Translations under genes and position numbers: made by a program
The notes under the pieces: model-generated
The model's database searches: none
Told to the model about the DNA's origin: nothing
Seen by the model: the letters and a program-made list of their open reading frames with translations, nothing else
Part shown: piece after piece, positions 15,522-23,412 of the stretch
Layout: each line of letters starts with the position of its first letter
Position numbering within the stretch: the first letter of the stretch is position 1
Assembly (NCBI GenBank): GCA_017860345.1
Contig: JAFNAV010000036.1
Coordinates: forward strand, 1 to 49,819
DNA from: Bacteroidota bacterium
GTDB taxonomy: Bacteria > Bacteroidota > Bacteroidia > Bacteroidales > Paludibacteraceae
Direction: 5' to 3'
DNA length: 49,819 nucleotides

Positions 15522-16976
15522 TTAAATTTCCTTACGCAGGCGTGCCACCGGGATATTCAGCTGTTCGCGGTATTTGGCCACGGTGCGTCGGGCAATAATG
15601 TAACCCTTTTCTTTCAGCACATCGGCCAAAGCATCGTCGTTCAGCGGTTTACGCTTATCTTCGTTGTCGATACAATCCTGAAGTATTTTTTTAATTTCGC
15701 GGGTCGACACTTCTTCGCCCGAATCGTTGGTCATCGATTCCGAAAAGAAATACTTCACCGGAAAAATACCGAATTCAGTTTGAATATATTTGCTGTTGCT
15801 TACGCGCGAGATGGTAGAAATATCGTATCCCGTACGGTCGGCAATGTCTTTAAGTATCATGGGTTTAAGGTAAGTATCATCGCCCTCGATAAAGAAATCT
15901 CTCTGAAATTCCACGATAGCCATCATGGTAGTTAGCAATGTTTGCTGGCGTTGTCTTATGGCGTCGATAAACCAGCGGGCAGCGTCAATTTTTTGTTTTA
16001 CAAACATCACAGCATCTTTCATTTCGCGCGTATGGTTCTTTTTGTTCGACGCGTAATCCTGAAACATTTCATTATACGTATTGTTCACCCGTAATTCAGG
16101 AATATTACTGTTGTTCAGGTGAACGGTGAGTATGCCCATGTCGTTTTCGAGGATAAAATCAGGTACGATGGTAGCCATCGATTTTTCCAGTACATTTCCA
16201 CCCCAGGCATTGCCCGGTTTGGGGTTAAGGCGTATAATTTCCGAAATTATTTTCTTCAGCTGATCATCAGTTATACCAAGTCCGCGGGTTATTTTGTCGT
16301 AATGTTTTTTTGAAAACTCCTCAAAATAATCATTGAGTACCAACTTAGCTTGCTTTACCTCTTCAGTCTGTTTTTTTCTATCGAGTTGTAGTATCAGGCA
16401 CTCCTGAAGCGTGGTAGCTCCCACACCTGGCGGGTCGAACTGCCTTACTACGTTAATCATCCGGTACATTTCTTCGTCGGTGGTTTGGATGCCGGCATTA
16501 AAAACGATGTCGTCCACCATCGATTCGGGTGTGCGGCGCAAATATCCCTCTTCGTCGATATTGCCTATAACATATTCGGCCAGCATGCGCTCATGCTCGG
16601 TTAGTTGTATCAGCCCAAGCTGGTCAATAAGAGCTTCGTGAAAGGTCATACCAGCCGAAAACGGAATATCCTCCCGCTTATCATCTTTAGAGCTGTTGTT
16701 AGCTTTCAGTTTATAATCGGGAATATCATCATCCGACATGTATTCATCCGGGTCAAAGTCATCGTTATTGCCCCCGTCGCCATTATCAAAGTCATCATTT
16801 ATTTCATCGGAACTACTATCCACATCAGCGCCTTCTTCCAGGGCAGGATTCTCTTCCAGCTCCTGACGGATGCGCTCCTCCAACTCAAGCGTTGGAACTT
16901 CGAGCATCTTTATGACCTGAATTTGTGCCGGCGAGAGTTTTTGTTGTAATTTCTGTTGTAGTTGTTGTTTAAGCAT
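15522..16976 (-). CDS. rpoN: RNA polymerase sigma-54 factor
   Basis: This 484-residue sigma factor directs RNA polymerase to -24/-12 promoters and needs AAA+ activators. Region I is at residues 1-50 (LKQQLQQKLQQKLSPAQIQVIKMLEVPTLELEERI), glutamine- and leucine-rich as usual. An acidic region II spans about 53-80. The core-binding domain runs from about 100 to 290. The C-terminal RpoN box, ARRTVAKYRE, is at residues 462-471 with the helix-turn-helix before it. Length is normal. A -7 box lies upstream (17026-17033). No sigma-54 activator is encoded in the window. Confidence 0.95.
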   Translation of the reverse strand: MLKQQLQQKLQQKLSPAQIQVIKMLEVPTLELEERIRQELEENPALEEGADVDSSSDEINDDFDNGDGGNNDDFDPDEYMSDDDIPDYKLKANNSSKDDKREDIPFSAGMTFHEALIDQLGLIQLTEHERMLAEYVIGNIDEEGYLRRTPESMVDDIVFNAGIQTTDEEMYRMINVVRQFDPPGVGATTLQECLILQLDRKKQTEEVKQAKLVLNDYFEEFSKKHYDKITRGLGITDDQLKKIISEIIRLNPKPGNAWGGNVLEKSMATIVPDFILENDMGILTVHLNNSNIPELRVNNTYNEMFQDYASNKKNHTREMKDAVMFVKQKIDAARWFIDAIRQRQQTLLTTMMAIVEFQRDFFIEGDDTYLKPMILKDIADRTGYDISTISRVSNSKYIQTEFGIFPVKYFFSESMTNDSGEEVSTREIKKILQDCIDNEDKRKPLNDDALADVLKEKGYIIARRTVAKYREQLNIPVARLRKEI

Positions 16977-17025
16977 AAACGAGAAAACCGCAATCTTAAT
17001 ATTAGTTACCGGTTACAAAGATAGT

Positions 17026-17033
17026 AGTTTTTT
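17026..17033 (-). promoter_or_regulatory. -7 box of rpoN
   Basis: Plus-strand CAAAGATA is TATCTTTG on the minus strand, a perfect TAnnTTTG box 50 bp before the rpoN start. No TTG was seen at the ideal distance. Confidence 0.5.
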
Positions 17034-17106
17034 GTGATATTTTTTTTAAAACGTGTCTAACTATCAATATACACAGGCCTGTATGTCGTATTTATTTTGT
17101 TACAAT

Positions 17107-17979
17107 TCAGGTCAACCTTGTTACAATGGTTGCATTAAAACCGTCTATGCCGGTTTGGTGTGTAGAGATGCCGTATAACTCAGGCGGCAGATAGCTCTCG
17201 ATAAATTCCAGTCCGGGACTGTAATAAAAGGAGCCTCCCGGCTTTAGTGAGTGGATGATTTCCATGTATTTACGGGCATAAGCTTCGTGGTTTCCGTCTG
17301 CCTGAATGTGTTGATGCCTGAAATGGTTTGTAAAGCTCAGGTGGCTGATAATGCTTCCCCAGCTGGCCGGTTCGTAGCGGTAGTCGAGCCAGTCGGTACA
17401 ATGCGCGATATCGCTTTCGGTGCATAGCCGGTCAATTCCCTGAACATCAATTCCTTTATCTTTAAGGAAAAGTACCAGGCGGGCATTTTCACCGCATCCA
17501 ATGTCGAGCACCGGTTGCTTCAGTTGGTGCAATTCTATACCGAGTAGCCCTATTTGTAGCTCGGGTGTATATTCAAAGCAGGGAACAGCTTCCGGTAGAG
17601 TTTCGTCTTGTTTTTCAAAATATCTGCTGTATGCCGGCTGGTATTTTCTTATCCATTGTTGTATGTTTTGGGCGTGCTTTCTCATGGCATCTTCCTGAGT
17701 CAGGTAGTTCAGATTAAATACTGAACGATAGATTTGCTTCAGTTCAAGTACAGCTTCCTTGCTGAAACGGTAGTATTGATTTACGCCAAAGCATGTTTTC
17801 AGCGCCTGCTCTGTGGTATAATTCACCAGTTCATCTCTTTCGTTTTCGTTGAGTGCCTGCAGTGAGTGGTTCCGGAGCTGAATATTATAGACGAAAGCCT
17901 CCGCAGCATTGTCGTTGAACAGGTTGATGTGGCTGTTGGCTTTCAGTTGTTGGTCGATTATTTTTTTTAATGCCTGCAA
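17107..17979 (-). CDS. class I SAM-dependent methyltransferase-like protein
   Basis: This 290-residue protein has an all-helical N-terminal half of about 140 residues without a recognised domain, followed by a Rossmann methyltransferase fold. Motif I is QPVLDIGCGENARLVLFLKDKGIDVQGID (DIGCG at 159-163). A later SWGSIISHLSFTNHF strand and an SLKPGGSFYYSPGLEF motif fit post-motif positions. The substrate is unknown. It is followed 38 bp downstream on the opposite reading side by nothing tight; the next gene upstream (18018-18713) is another methyltransferase 38 bp away on the same strand, so the two may be co-transcribed, upstream gene first. The call is secure at fold level only. Confidence 0.75.
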   Translation of the reverse strand: MQALKKIIDQQLKANSHINLFNDNAAEAFVYNIQLRNHSLQALNENERDELVNYTTEQALKTCFGVNQYYRFSKEAVLELKQIYRSVFNLNYLTQEDAMRKHAQNIQQWIRKYQPAYSRYFEKQDETLPEAVPCFEYTPELQIGLLGIELHQLKQPVLDIGCGENARLVLFLKDKGIDVQGIDRLCTESDIAHCTDWLDYRYEPASWGSIISHLSFTNHFRHQHIQADGNHEAYARKYMEIIHSLKPGGSFYYSPGLEFIESYLPPELYGISTHQTGIDGFNATIVTRLT

Positions 17980-18017
17980 TGGTGTTTAATTATAAATATG
18001 GATAATAATTTTTTTGT

Positions 18018-18713
18018 TTAGTATGGAGTTGTAAATGATATTTTGTAAATGGTATCATTACAAATAATTTCAGATTTGATATTGAGCATACCTTCGGGAA
18101 TTAGTTGTAAGGGTATACAAGCTTTGGCAGCATCGGCAAAATGTCCTTTCAGCACCGGGTTTTTTTGGTAGTTGTCTTTTACAAGTTTTTGGGTCTCGTC
18201 TACAATTACAATTTTGGTGCCGGGCTTGGCTACACGTATCATTTCGAGTATAGCTTTTTGCTTGTCGTTGTAATAATTCAATCCGCCACAATGAAAAACC
18301 ACATCAAAGTAATGATCTTTAAACGGAAGATTCTCTGCTTCGCAATGTACAAATGTTGAGGTAATACGCCAGCGTTTAGCATTTTTTCGGGCCTGTTCAA
18401 GCATCTTTAGCGAAATATCAACGCCTGTATATTCAGCCTTATTGTTTAGATATTTAAAGTTGTCGGCCACCCCGGTCGAAGTTTCAAGTACCCGATCTGT
18501 ATCTTTAATAGTCAACTCGTTTAAAAACTGCATTCTGAACTTTCTTTCGCTTCCGAATTTCAGTAAAAAATAAATCTTCTGACTTATATTGTAATAAGGG
18601 GCAATTTTATCGTACAATTTTACGCTTTTCAGATTATCGCCGGCTATGGACTGATAATCGATAAAAGAATAAATTCCCTTTAATACCTGATATCTGACAC
18701 TTTTTTGAAACAT
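18018..18713 (-). CDS. UbiE/COQ5-type class I methyltransferase
   Basis: This 231-residue enzyme has a methyltransferase fold: motif I DRVLETSTGVADNFKYL (about 73-89), motif II AEYTGVDISLKMLEQARKNA, motif III NLPFKDHYFDVVFHCGGLNYY, and AILEMIRVAKPGTKIVIVDET after it. The N-terminal helix (KLYDKIAPYYNISQKIYF) is the cap found in ubiquinone/menaquinone-type C-methyltransferases. STGVADN replaces the commoner GCGTG. Related proteins methylate quinones or other small molecules; nothing in the context fixes the substrate. It lies 38 bp upstream of the second methyltransferase gene on the same strand. Confidence 0.8.
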   Translation of the reverse strand: MFQKSVRYQVLKGIYSFIDYQSIAGDNLKSVKLYDKIAPYYNISQKIYFLLKFGSERKFRMQFLNELTIKDTDRVLETSTGVADNFKYLNNKAEYTGVDISLKMLEQARKNAKRWRITSTFVHCEAENLPFKDHYFDVVFHCGGLNYYNDKQKAILEMIRVAKPGTKIVIVDETQKLVKDNYQKNPVLKGHFADAAKACIPLQLIPEGMLNIKSEIICNDTIYKISFTTPY

Positions 18714-18840
18714 GGTAATGTGTTTTGTTTTTTTGCAAAGCTATTTGTTTACCTGATATGATTCAAACAAATTTCTGCGAAAGAAAGACCGGTGACGATA
18801 AATGAACTAAAAAAGGGGACGAATGTGTACCGGTAGCGGG

Positions 18841-19170
18841 CTATCGTTTTGTCAGCACATTGTTTATACCCCATATTTCGAGTTCGCGAAATACGGCCGA
18901 TAAGCTTTTACCGGTTTCGGTGAGCGAGTATTCTACACGGGGCGGTGTTTCTTTGTATGTTTTTCGTTCTACCAGTCCGTTTGCTTCCAGCTCTTTTAGT
19001 TGCTCAGTCAGTACCTTCCGCGAAATATCGGGGATGCGCACTGCTATTTCGCCAAAACGTCTTGTGCCGTTTGAGAGTGAGTATAAGATAATTGTTCTCC
19101 ATTTTCCACCTATCAGCTCAAGGGTAGCTGTAACCGGACATTGCGTCGGTTCTTTTGTTTTTGTTGTCAT
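18841..19170 (-). CDS. HxlR-family transcriptional regulator (QorR-like)
   Basis: This 109-residue winged-helix regulator is of the HxlR/DUF24 type: CPVTATLELIGGKWRTIILYSL at the start, then RRFGEIAVRIPDISRKVLTEQLKELEANGLVERK and the wing TPPRVEYSLTETG. Cys11 is the conserved redox-sensing cysteine seen in QorR and HypR-type members. It is divergent from a quinone oxidoreductase gene 152 bp away. The same pairing occurs in E. coli (ytfH/ytfG) and Corynebacterium (qorR/qor2), where the regulator controls the enzyme. Repeated GTTAC-rich sites lie between the two genes. Length is standard. Confidence 0.9.
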   Translation of the reverse strand: MTTKTKEPTQCPVTATLELIGGKWRTIILYSLSNGTRRFGEIAVRIPDISRKVLTEQLKELEANGLVERKTYKETPPRVEYSLTETGKSLSAVFRELEIWGINNVLTKR

Positions 19171-19210
19171 GGTTACCCGGAGGTCACTACTATTTTTATT
19201 GTTACCTTAA

Positions 19211-19265
19211 AGTTACTTGTTACAAATGTAAACTATTATTAGTTACTTTGCGTTACAAAAGTAGA
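19211..19265. promoter_or_regulatory. candidate HxlR operators in the divergent promoter
   Basis: Two related blocks of about 23-25 bp are 30 bp apart: one starting AGTTACTTGTTACAAATGTA (19211) and one starting AGTTACTTTGCGTTACAAAA (19241) and ending GTAGA. Each is an imperfect dyad of GTTAC and GTA half-sites. Minus-strand TACATTTG (19230-19223) is a -7 box for the regulator and overlaps the first block. A looser box for the enzyme gene (TTACTTTG, 19243-19250) overlaps the second. Regulator binding here would block both promoters. Confidence 0.55.
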
Positions 19266-19322
19266 TATAAAAAATAAGAAGAACAAAGAATCAATAAAAT
19301 TAAAAAGAAAGGAAACTGAAAA

Positions 19323-20162
19323 ATGAAGATTGGAGTAACTGGTGCGACCGGACAATTAGGTCGTTTTGTAGTAGATAGTTTAAAAAACAAAGTATCGGCT
19401 GATAATATAATAGCCTTAGTTCGCAATCCCGCGAAAGCTGCCGAAACAGGGGTTGAGGTGCGCGCATTTGACTATAATACGGCTGATGCGGCTGCTTTGG
19501 AAGGTATCGAAAAACTATTGTTGATTTCGGGAAGTGAGATAGGGCAACGCGAACAACAGCATGCCCGTGTGATAGCTGCGGCTAAAGCTGCCGGGGTAAA
19601 GCACATTGTGTATACGAGCTTGCTTCATGCCGACAGTTCGTCGCTGAGTTTGGCTGCCGAACATAAAGCCACCGAAAACATACTGAAGAACAGCGGCCTG
19701 GCTTACACCATTTTGCGCAATGGCTGGTATACCGAAAACTATACGGGCTCAGTCGGAGGTGCTATAGCTGCCGGGGCGTTTGTGGGATGTGCTGCCGATG
19801 GTAAAATATCTTCGGCCGTACGGGCCGATTTTGCCGAAGCTGCTGCTGTGGTACTGACTTCGGGCGACCATGTCGGCAAAACTTACGAACTATCGGGCGA
19901 TGAAAGCTATACGCTTGCCGACCTTGCTGCCGAAATTTCCAGACAAACAGGGCAATCTATCCCTTATACCAACCTGTCTGAAACTGAATATGCTCAAGTG
20001 CTGGCATCGCATGGTGTACCCGAAGGATTTGCAGCAGCCATAGCCGGCTGGGACGCGGCAGTAGCCAACGGCGATTTGTTTGATAACAGCCGGTCGCTTT
20101 CAAAACTGATTGGCCGCCCTACCGTATCGCTGGCTAAGGCTGTGGCCGATGCGATAGCGTAG
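19323..20162 (+). CDS. qorB: NAD(P)H:quinone oxidoreductase, QorB/NmrA-like SDR
   Basis: This 279-residue atypical short-chain reductase has the N-terminal nucleotide motif GVTGATGQLG (residues 4-13), the KLLLISGSEIGQR strand, and the VYTSLLHADSS and YTILRNGWYTENY segments typical of QorB (YtfG)-type quinone reductases. The family reduces quinones with NADPH and protects against quinone and electrophile stress. The cofactor loop LVRNPAKA fits NADPH preference. It is divergent from a QorR-like HxlR regulator, which supports the assignment. The 3' end is followed 30 bp later by a small inverted-repeat element. Confidence 0.88.
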   Translation: MKIGVTGATGQLGRFVVDSLKNKVSADNIIALVRNPAKAAETGVEVRAFDYNTADAAALEGIEKLLLISGSEIGQREQQHARVIAAAKAAGVKHIVYTSLLHADSSSLSLAAEHKATENILKNSGLAYTILRNGWYTENYTGSVGGAIAAGAFVGCAADGKISSAVRADFAEAAAVVLTSGDHVGKTYELSGDESYTLADLAAEISRQTGQSIPYTNLSETEYAQVLASHGVPEGFAAAIAGWDAAVANGDLFDNSRSLSKLIGRPTVSLAKAVADAIA

Positions 20163-20191
20163 CGACGGGTTTGGCGAAATCATCAAATCAT

Positions 20192-20389
20192 AATATTTTA
20201 TGATTATCCGCATAAAGACCAAACGATATTTCTAATGGGGCTTTGCCCCAAACCCCAGTTACTCCCGATAGCTATCGGGATGTCTTGACACAAAAAACAC
20301 TGGTTTTTCGGCTCACCGGACGAGGTCGCTCGTTTAAAAGATAATCGCTTTTTTAATGGTCGTTTTTACGGATAATCATATAATATTTC
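20192..20389. mobile_element. 198-bp inverted-repeat element reaching into a gene end
   Basis: Its ends are about 30-bp inverted repeats with a few mismatches: left TATGATTATCCGCATAAAG, and from the right TATGATTATCCGTAAAAAC, both continuing to GACCA. Inside are GGGGCTTTGCCCC and the perfect palindrome TCCCGATAGCTATCGGGA (20263-20280). The right end overlaps the last codons and TAA stop of the ATP-grasp gene. No target duplication is evident and nothing is encoded. It is probably a Bacteroidota intergenic repeat of MITE type. Confidence 0.6.
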
Positions 20390-21583
20390 AACTCTGATGC
20401 GGTAGTGCGATGACGACCTGACATCAGTTAAAGCAAGATAGCCCGCTGTTATTTTTCCGTTTTCTACGGACAAAGGCAGTTGGGCTTTTCTTTGCAAATG
20501 ATCGTTCCATAACTGCCCTGCTGCCGGGTAATGATCCACATAAAAATGTCCTTTAGCTTCAGGATGTACAAACCGGTCGTAAAAAATACGCGCCACACAC
20601 CCCATGGTCATTCGCAGGTTGATTTCCACACAGGGATGCAGCTTAAATTTTCCGTTCTCGGTGTATACAAACATATCCACACCCAGCATGCCGGTATAGT
20701 GAGGTGCTATTTCTGTTTCGATAAATTGCAATAAATGATTTTGTACCGAAAGTAGCAATTCCGGCGGAATAAACTTCCCGGTAAGCTGCTCAAAAATAGC
20801 ATCATCGCGCATCAAAAGATTGCTGCGGTAAATGCCTTTTTCGGTCTCAAAAAGCGAATAACCGACAAAGGAAACTTTCGTGTGGGTACAGGAAAACTCC
20901 ATGGCAAAGTCCTGTACTACCGGATATATTGGCTCGCCGATAACACTTCCCTGCTTTGCAATGATATTCCTGCACCAACCGAGGTGACTGTCCGTTAACC
21001 CATTGCGTACCCAGCTCAATCCTTTTCCGCTGCCCGACCACGGTGCTTTGAATATCGTCTGAGCATGTGTCACTGAAAAGTCTTTTGCCATTTCAATATT
21101 CGATATTTCCTGACCCTGATGAGGTAAAAACCCCCGGAGTGAAGTCTGTGCATGCAAATATTGCAAAGCCCGAATAGCTGTTCGGCGGTGCGATAGGTCC
21201 CTGATTTTTTTTAATTGCAATTCGTTTGGAAGAAGCGTTTTTAATGGCTCGTCCAAAGTTTTGCTGTCGCCTGTGCCGGGTGAGATTTGCTTGCACAGCG
21301 CTGCATCCCAGCCCCATGGCACGATAGATGAAACCGCTTTAAAGTCAGCACTCCCGTATATTTTTGTGTTGCTCAATTGCGGAAAAAGCATTTGCATACT
21401 TTGGAGCCACTCATTACTTTCACCGGAGCCCGCCACGCCGCTACCGTCAGGAGCAAACCAGACGGGAATGAGCAATAAATCCGACGCTAACTGGCGTGCC
21501 GGTGCCGGTGCGTTGAAATTAAGGTCGTTGTTGGCTAAAGCCAGGTCATGTTCCGGATTAAAAAAATAGAGCGCGTGTTTCAT
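20366..21583 (-). CDS. ATP-grasp-fold protein of unknown substrate
   Basis: This 405-residue protein starts with a motif seen in an unnamed Bacteroidota family (FFNPEHDLALANNDLNFNAPAPARQLASDL). Its C-terminal half has ATP-grasp features: Lys179 and Lys187 in IFKAPWSGSGKGLSWV (P-loop-like), and HPCVEINLRMTMGCV (Glu320, Asn322, Arg324), which holds the metal-ATP ligands. It should ligate a carboxylate to an amine or thiol using ATP; the substrate is unknown. It starts at ATG 21583. The last residues (EILYDYP) and the stop lie in the terminal repeat of a small mobile-type element, so the natural C-terminus may have been altered. It is convergent with qorB. Confidence 0.75.
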   Translation of the reverse strand: MKHALYFFNPEHDLALANNDLNFNAPAPARQLASDLLLIPVWFAPDGSGVAGSGESNEWLQSMQMLFPQLSNTKIYGSADFKAVSSIVPWGWDAALCKQISPGTGDSKTLDEPLKTLLPNELQLKKIRDLSHRRTAIRALQYLHAQTSLRGFLPHQGQEISNIEMAKDFSVTHAQTIFKAPWSGSGKGLSWVRNGLTDSHLGWCRNIIAKQGSVIGEPIYPVVQDFAMEFSCTHTKVSFVGYSLFETEKGIYRSNLLMRDDAIFEQLTGKFIPPELLLSVQNHLLQFIETEIAPHYTGMLGVDMFVYTENGKFKLHPCVEINLRMTMGCVARIFYDRFVHPEAKGHFYVDHYPAAGQLWNDHLQRKAQLPLSVENGKITAGYLALTDVRSSSHYRIRVEILYDYP

Positions 21584-21737
21584 ACTGCAAACTTAAGGCT
21601 AATCTGGCTGATGTGCAAGTTTGTGCATATATCCGGGAACTGTTTTTTTTAAAATCAATTAAGAACTGTAATTGTTTCTTAGTATTTCTTTTTTCTTGTC
21701 TAAATGCTATTGTAACCAAAGCTTAATACCACCCGTC

Positions 21738-21745
21738 TACTTTTG
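21738..21745 (+). promoter_or_regulatory. -7 box of the Sus-like phosphatase locus
   Basis: TACTTTTG is a perfect Bacteroidota -7 box 20 bp before the PHP gene start. A TTG at 21710-21712 lies 25 bp upstream, farther than usual, so an activator or another sigma factor may be involved. Confidence 0.5.
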
Positions 21746-21765
21746 CTGAAAATTTTAAAAAAAAT

Positions 21766-23373
21766 ATGACTTTTCGAATAACTCACTATATCGTATTTAT
21801 AACTTCTTTATTATCAACAAATATTGTTGCTCAGTCTTACCTTAAAGGCGATTTTCATCAACACACAACCTATACCGATGGTAGCTTCTCCATAGGGTAT
21901 ATGATGCAAAAGAATAATGAATTTGGTTTAGACTGGTGGGCAAACAGCGAACATGGCGGTTCATCGTTATTCAACGCACGTACTTCAGGAAATGAAACCG
22001 GAATTGAAATTAAAGACTATTGGGATAACTATAACCCTAATCCTATTTTAGGAACTAAAAAGATAAATAACAATCACCAGATAATGTGGCGCTGGCAAGT
22101 GTTACGCGACAGTTCTTTTGCCGAAATACTCAAAGCCCGAAAACTTTATCCGGGTAAAACAATTTTGCAAAGTTACGAAATGAACATTCCGGGGCATGAG
22201 CATGGAAGTTTGGGGATTATTAATAATCAATTTGACTCCCTGCCTAACTGTAATCCCTTGTCAGAGTTTGAATATAAGTTTGATCAGGGCGATACCGATA
22301 CTTTAGGTGGTGCTTTGCAGGGCTGGGTTAAAAGTAAACTATCGGGTCATGCTAAAGCCATCGAATCACTTGCCTGGCTCAGAGATAATTACCCGAATAC
22401 AAGTTATCTTGTTATAGCGCATCCTGAACGCTATCCGCAACACACGCGGGGATATTCCATAGCTACCATTCGCGATATGAATAATACAGCTCCCGGTATT
22501 TGTTTTGGTTTCGAGAGCATACCGGGGCATCACCGCGAAACTACAAGGCCGCGCGGGCTTTACGAACGAACATCGGTAGGTGGAGGAACTTATGGAGGAG
22601 CCGGGGTATATTCCGCAAAAATTGGAGGTATGTGGGATGCGCTTCTTTCGGAAGGGCGTCGGTTTTGGTTATTTGCCAATTCAGATTGTCACAGTGAGGT
22701 AGGCGATTTTTATCCGGGTCAATATCTCAAAAATTACACCTATACCGAAGGTAAATCGGCACAACAAATTGTAGACGGTTTGCGCTCAGGAAACACCTGG
22801 GTAGTAATGGGTGATCTGATCGATTCATTAATCTTTCATGTTGAGATATTGGGCGATAGCCAACGAAAAGCATCAATGGGGTCGCAACTACATATACCGG
22901 TGGGCAAAACCATTAAAATCACGATAAAAGCCCGCGATCCGCAGGGAAATAATTTCAATACTTATAGCAATTACCGGAATCCGGTCTTAAACCACATTGA
23001 TATAATTCAGGGAAAAGTAAGTGGGATAATAAAGCCGGAGTCGGCCGAATATAATAAAGATTCGGTAAATACAACCTCCGTGATAGCCCGCTTTGATGCT
23101 AATGGAGGAGTGACAGACGGCCGGGGTTTAATCAGCTCGAAATGGAAAAGAACGGGCAATGGCTGGGTTGAAATGAGTTTTAAAGTAGTAAACATAACTC
23201 AGCCGCTTTATTTCCGCCTGCGGGGGACAAATCATAAGTTAAATGAACCAAACGAAACTGACGATTGTGGAAATCCGCTTAACGACGTACTTATGGAGCC
23301 AAATAGTGCAGCCAAAGCATTTGCCGATTTATGGTTTTATTCCAATCCGGTTTTTGTAAATCCGATACAGTAA
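21766..23373 (+). CDS. secreted PHP-domain phosphoesterase
   Basis: This 535-residue exported protein has a signal peptide (about residues 1-22, ending IVAQ). A PHP metal-dependent phosphoesterase domain follows: GDFHQHTTYTDGS (His31, His33, Asp38), ANSEHGG (Glu62, His63), SYEMNIPGHEHG, VIAHPER and ANSDCHSEVGDFY supply the His/Asp/Glu ligands of a trinuclear metal site. About 180 residues of beta-rich C-terminal sequence follow, without a recognised motif. PHP enzymes remove phosphate from phosphorylated small molecules. It is the first gene of a run with SusC/SusD and two more phosphatases, which points to extracytoplasmic phosphate release. The substrate is unknown. Confidence 0.82.
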   Translation: MTFRITHYIVFITSLLSTNIVAQSYLKGDFHQHTTYTDGSFSIGYMMQKNNEFGLDWWANSEHGGSSLFNARTSGNETGIEIKDYWDNYNPNPILGTKKINNNHQIMWRWQVLRDSSFAEILKARKLYPGKTILQSYEMNIPGHEHGSLGIINNQFDSLPNCNPLSEFEYKFDQGDTDTLGGALQGWVKSKLSGHAKAIESLAWLRDNYPNTSYLVIAHPERYPQHTRGYSIATIRDMNNTAPGICFGFESIPGHHRETTRPRGLYERTSVGGGTYGGAGVYSAKIGGMWDALLSEGRRFWLFANSDCHSEVGDFYPGQYLKNYTYTEGKSAQQIVDGLRSGNTWVVMGDLIDSLIFHVEILGDSQRKASMGSQLHIPVGKTIKITIKARDPQGNNFNTYSNYRNPVLNHIDIIQGKVSGIIKPESAEYNKDSVNTTSVIARFDANGGVTDGRGLISSKWKRTGNGWVEMSFKVVNITQPLYFRLRGTNHKLNEPNETDDCGNPLNDVLMEPNSAAKAFADLWFYSNPVFVNPIQ

Positions 23374-23412
23374 AAAAACAAACAGATTTTGATAAACAAA
23401 CAACAATTAATT

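Noticed and set aside
20237..20280. GGGGCTTTGCCCC and TCCCGATAGCTATCGGGA as terminators of qorB
   Set aside because: Neither is followed by a T-run, and both lie within the inverted-repeat element, whose family seems to carry such palindromes.
23389..23412. TTG start for the SusC-like gene
   Set aside because: The eight extra residues precede a normal signal peptide starting at ATG 23413.
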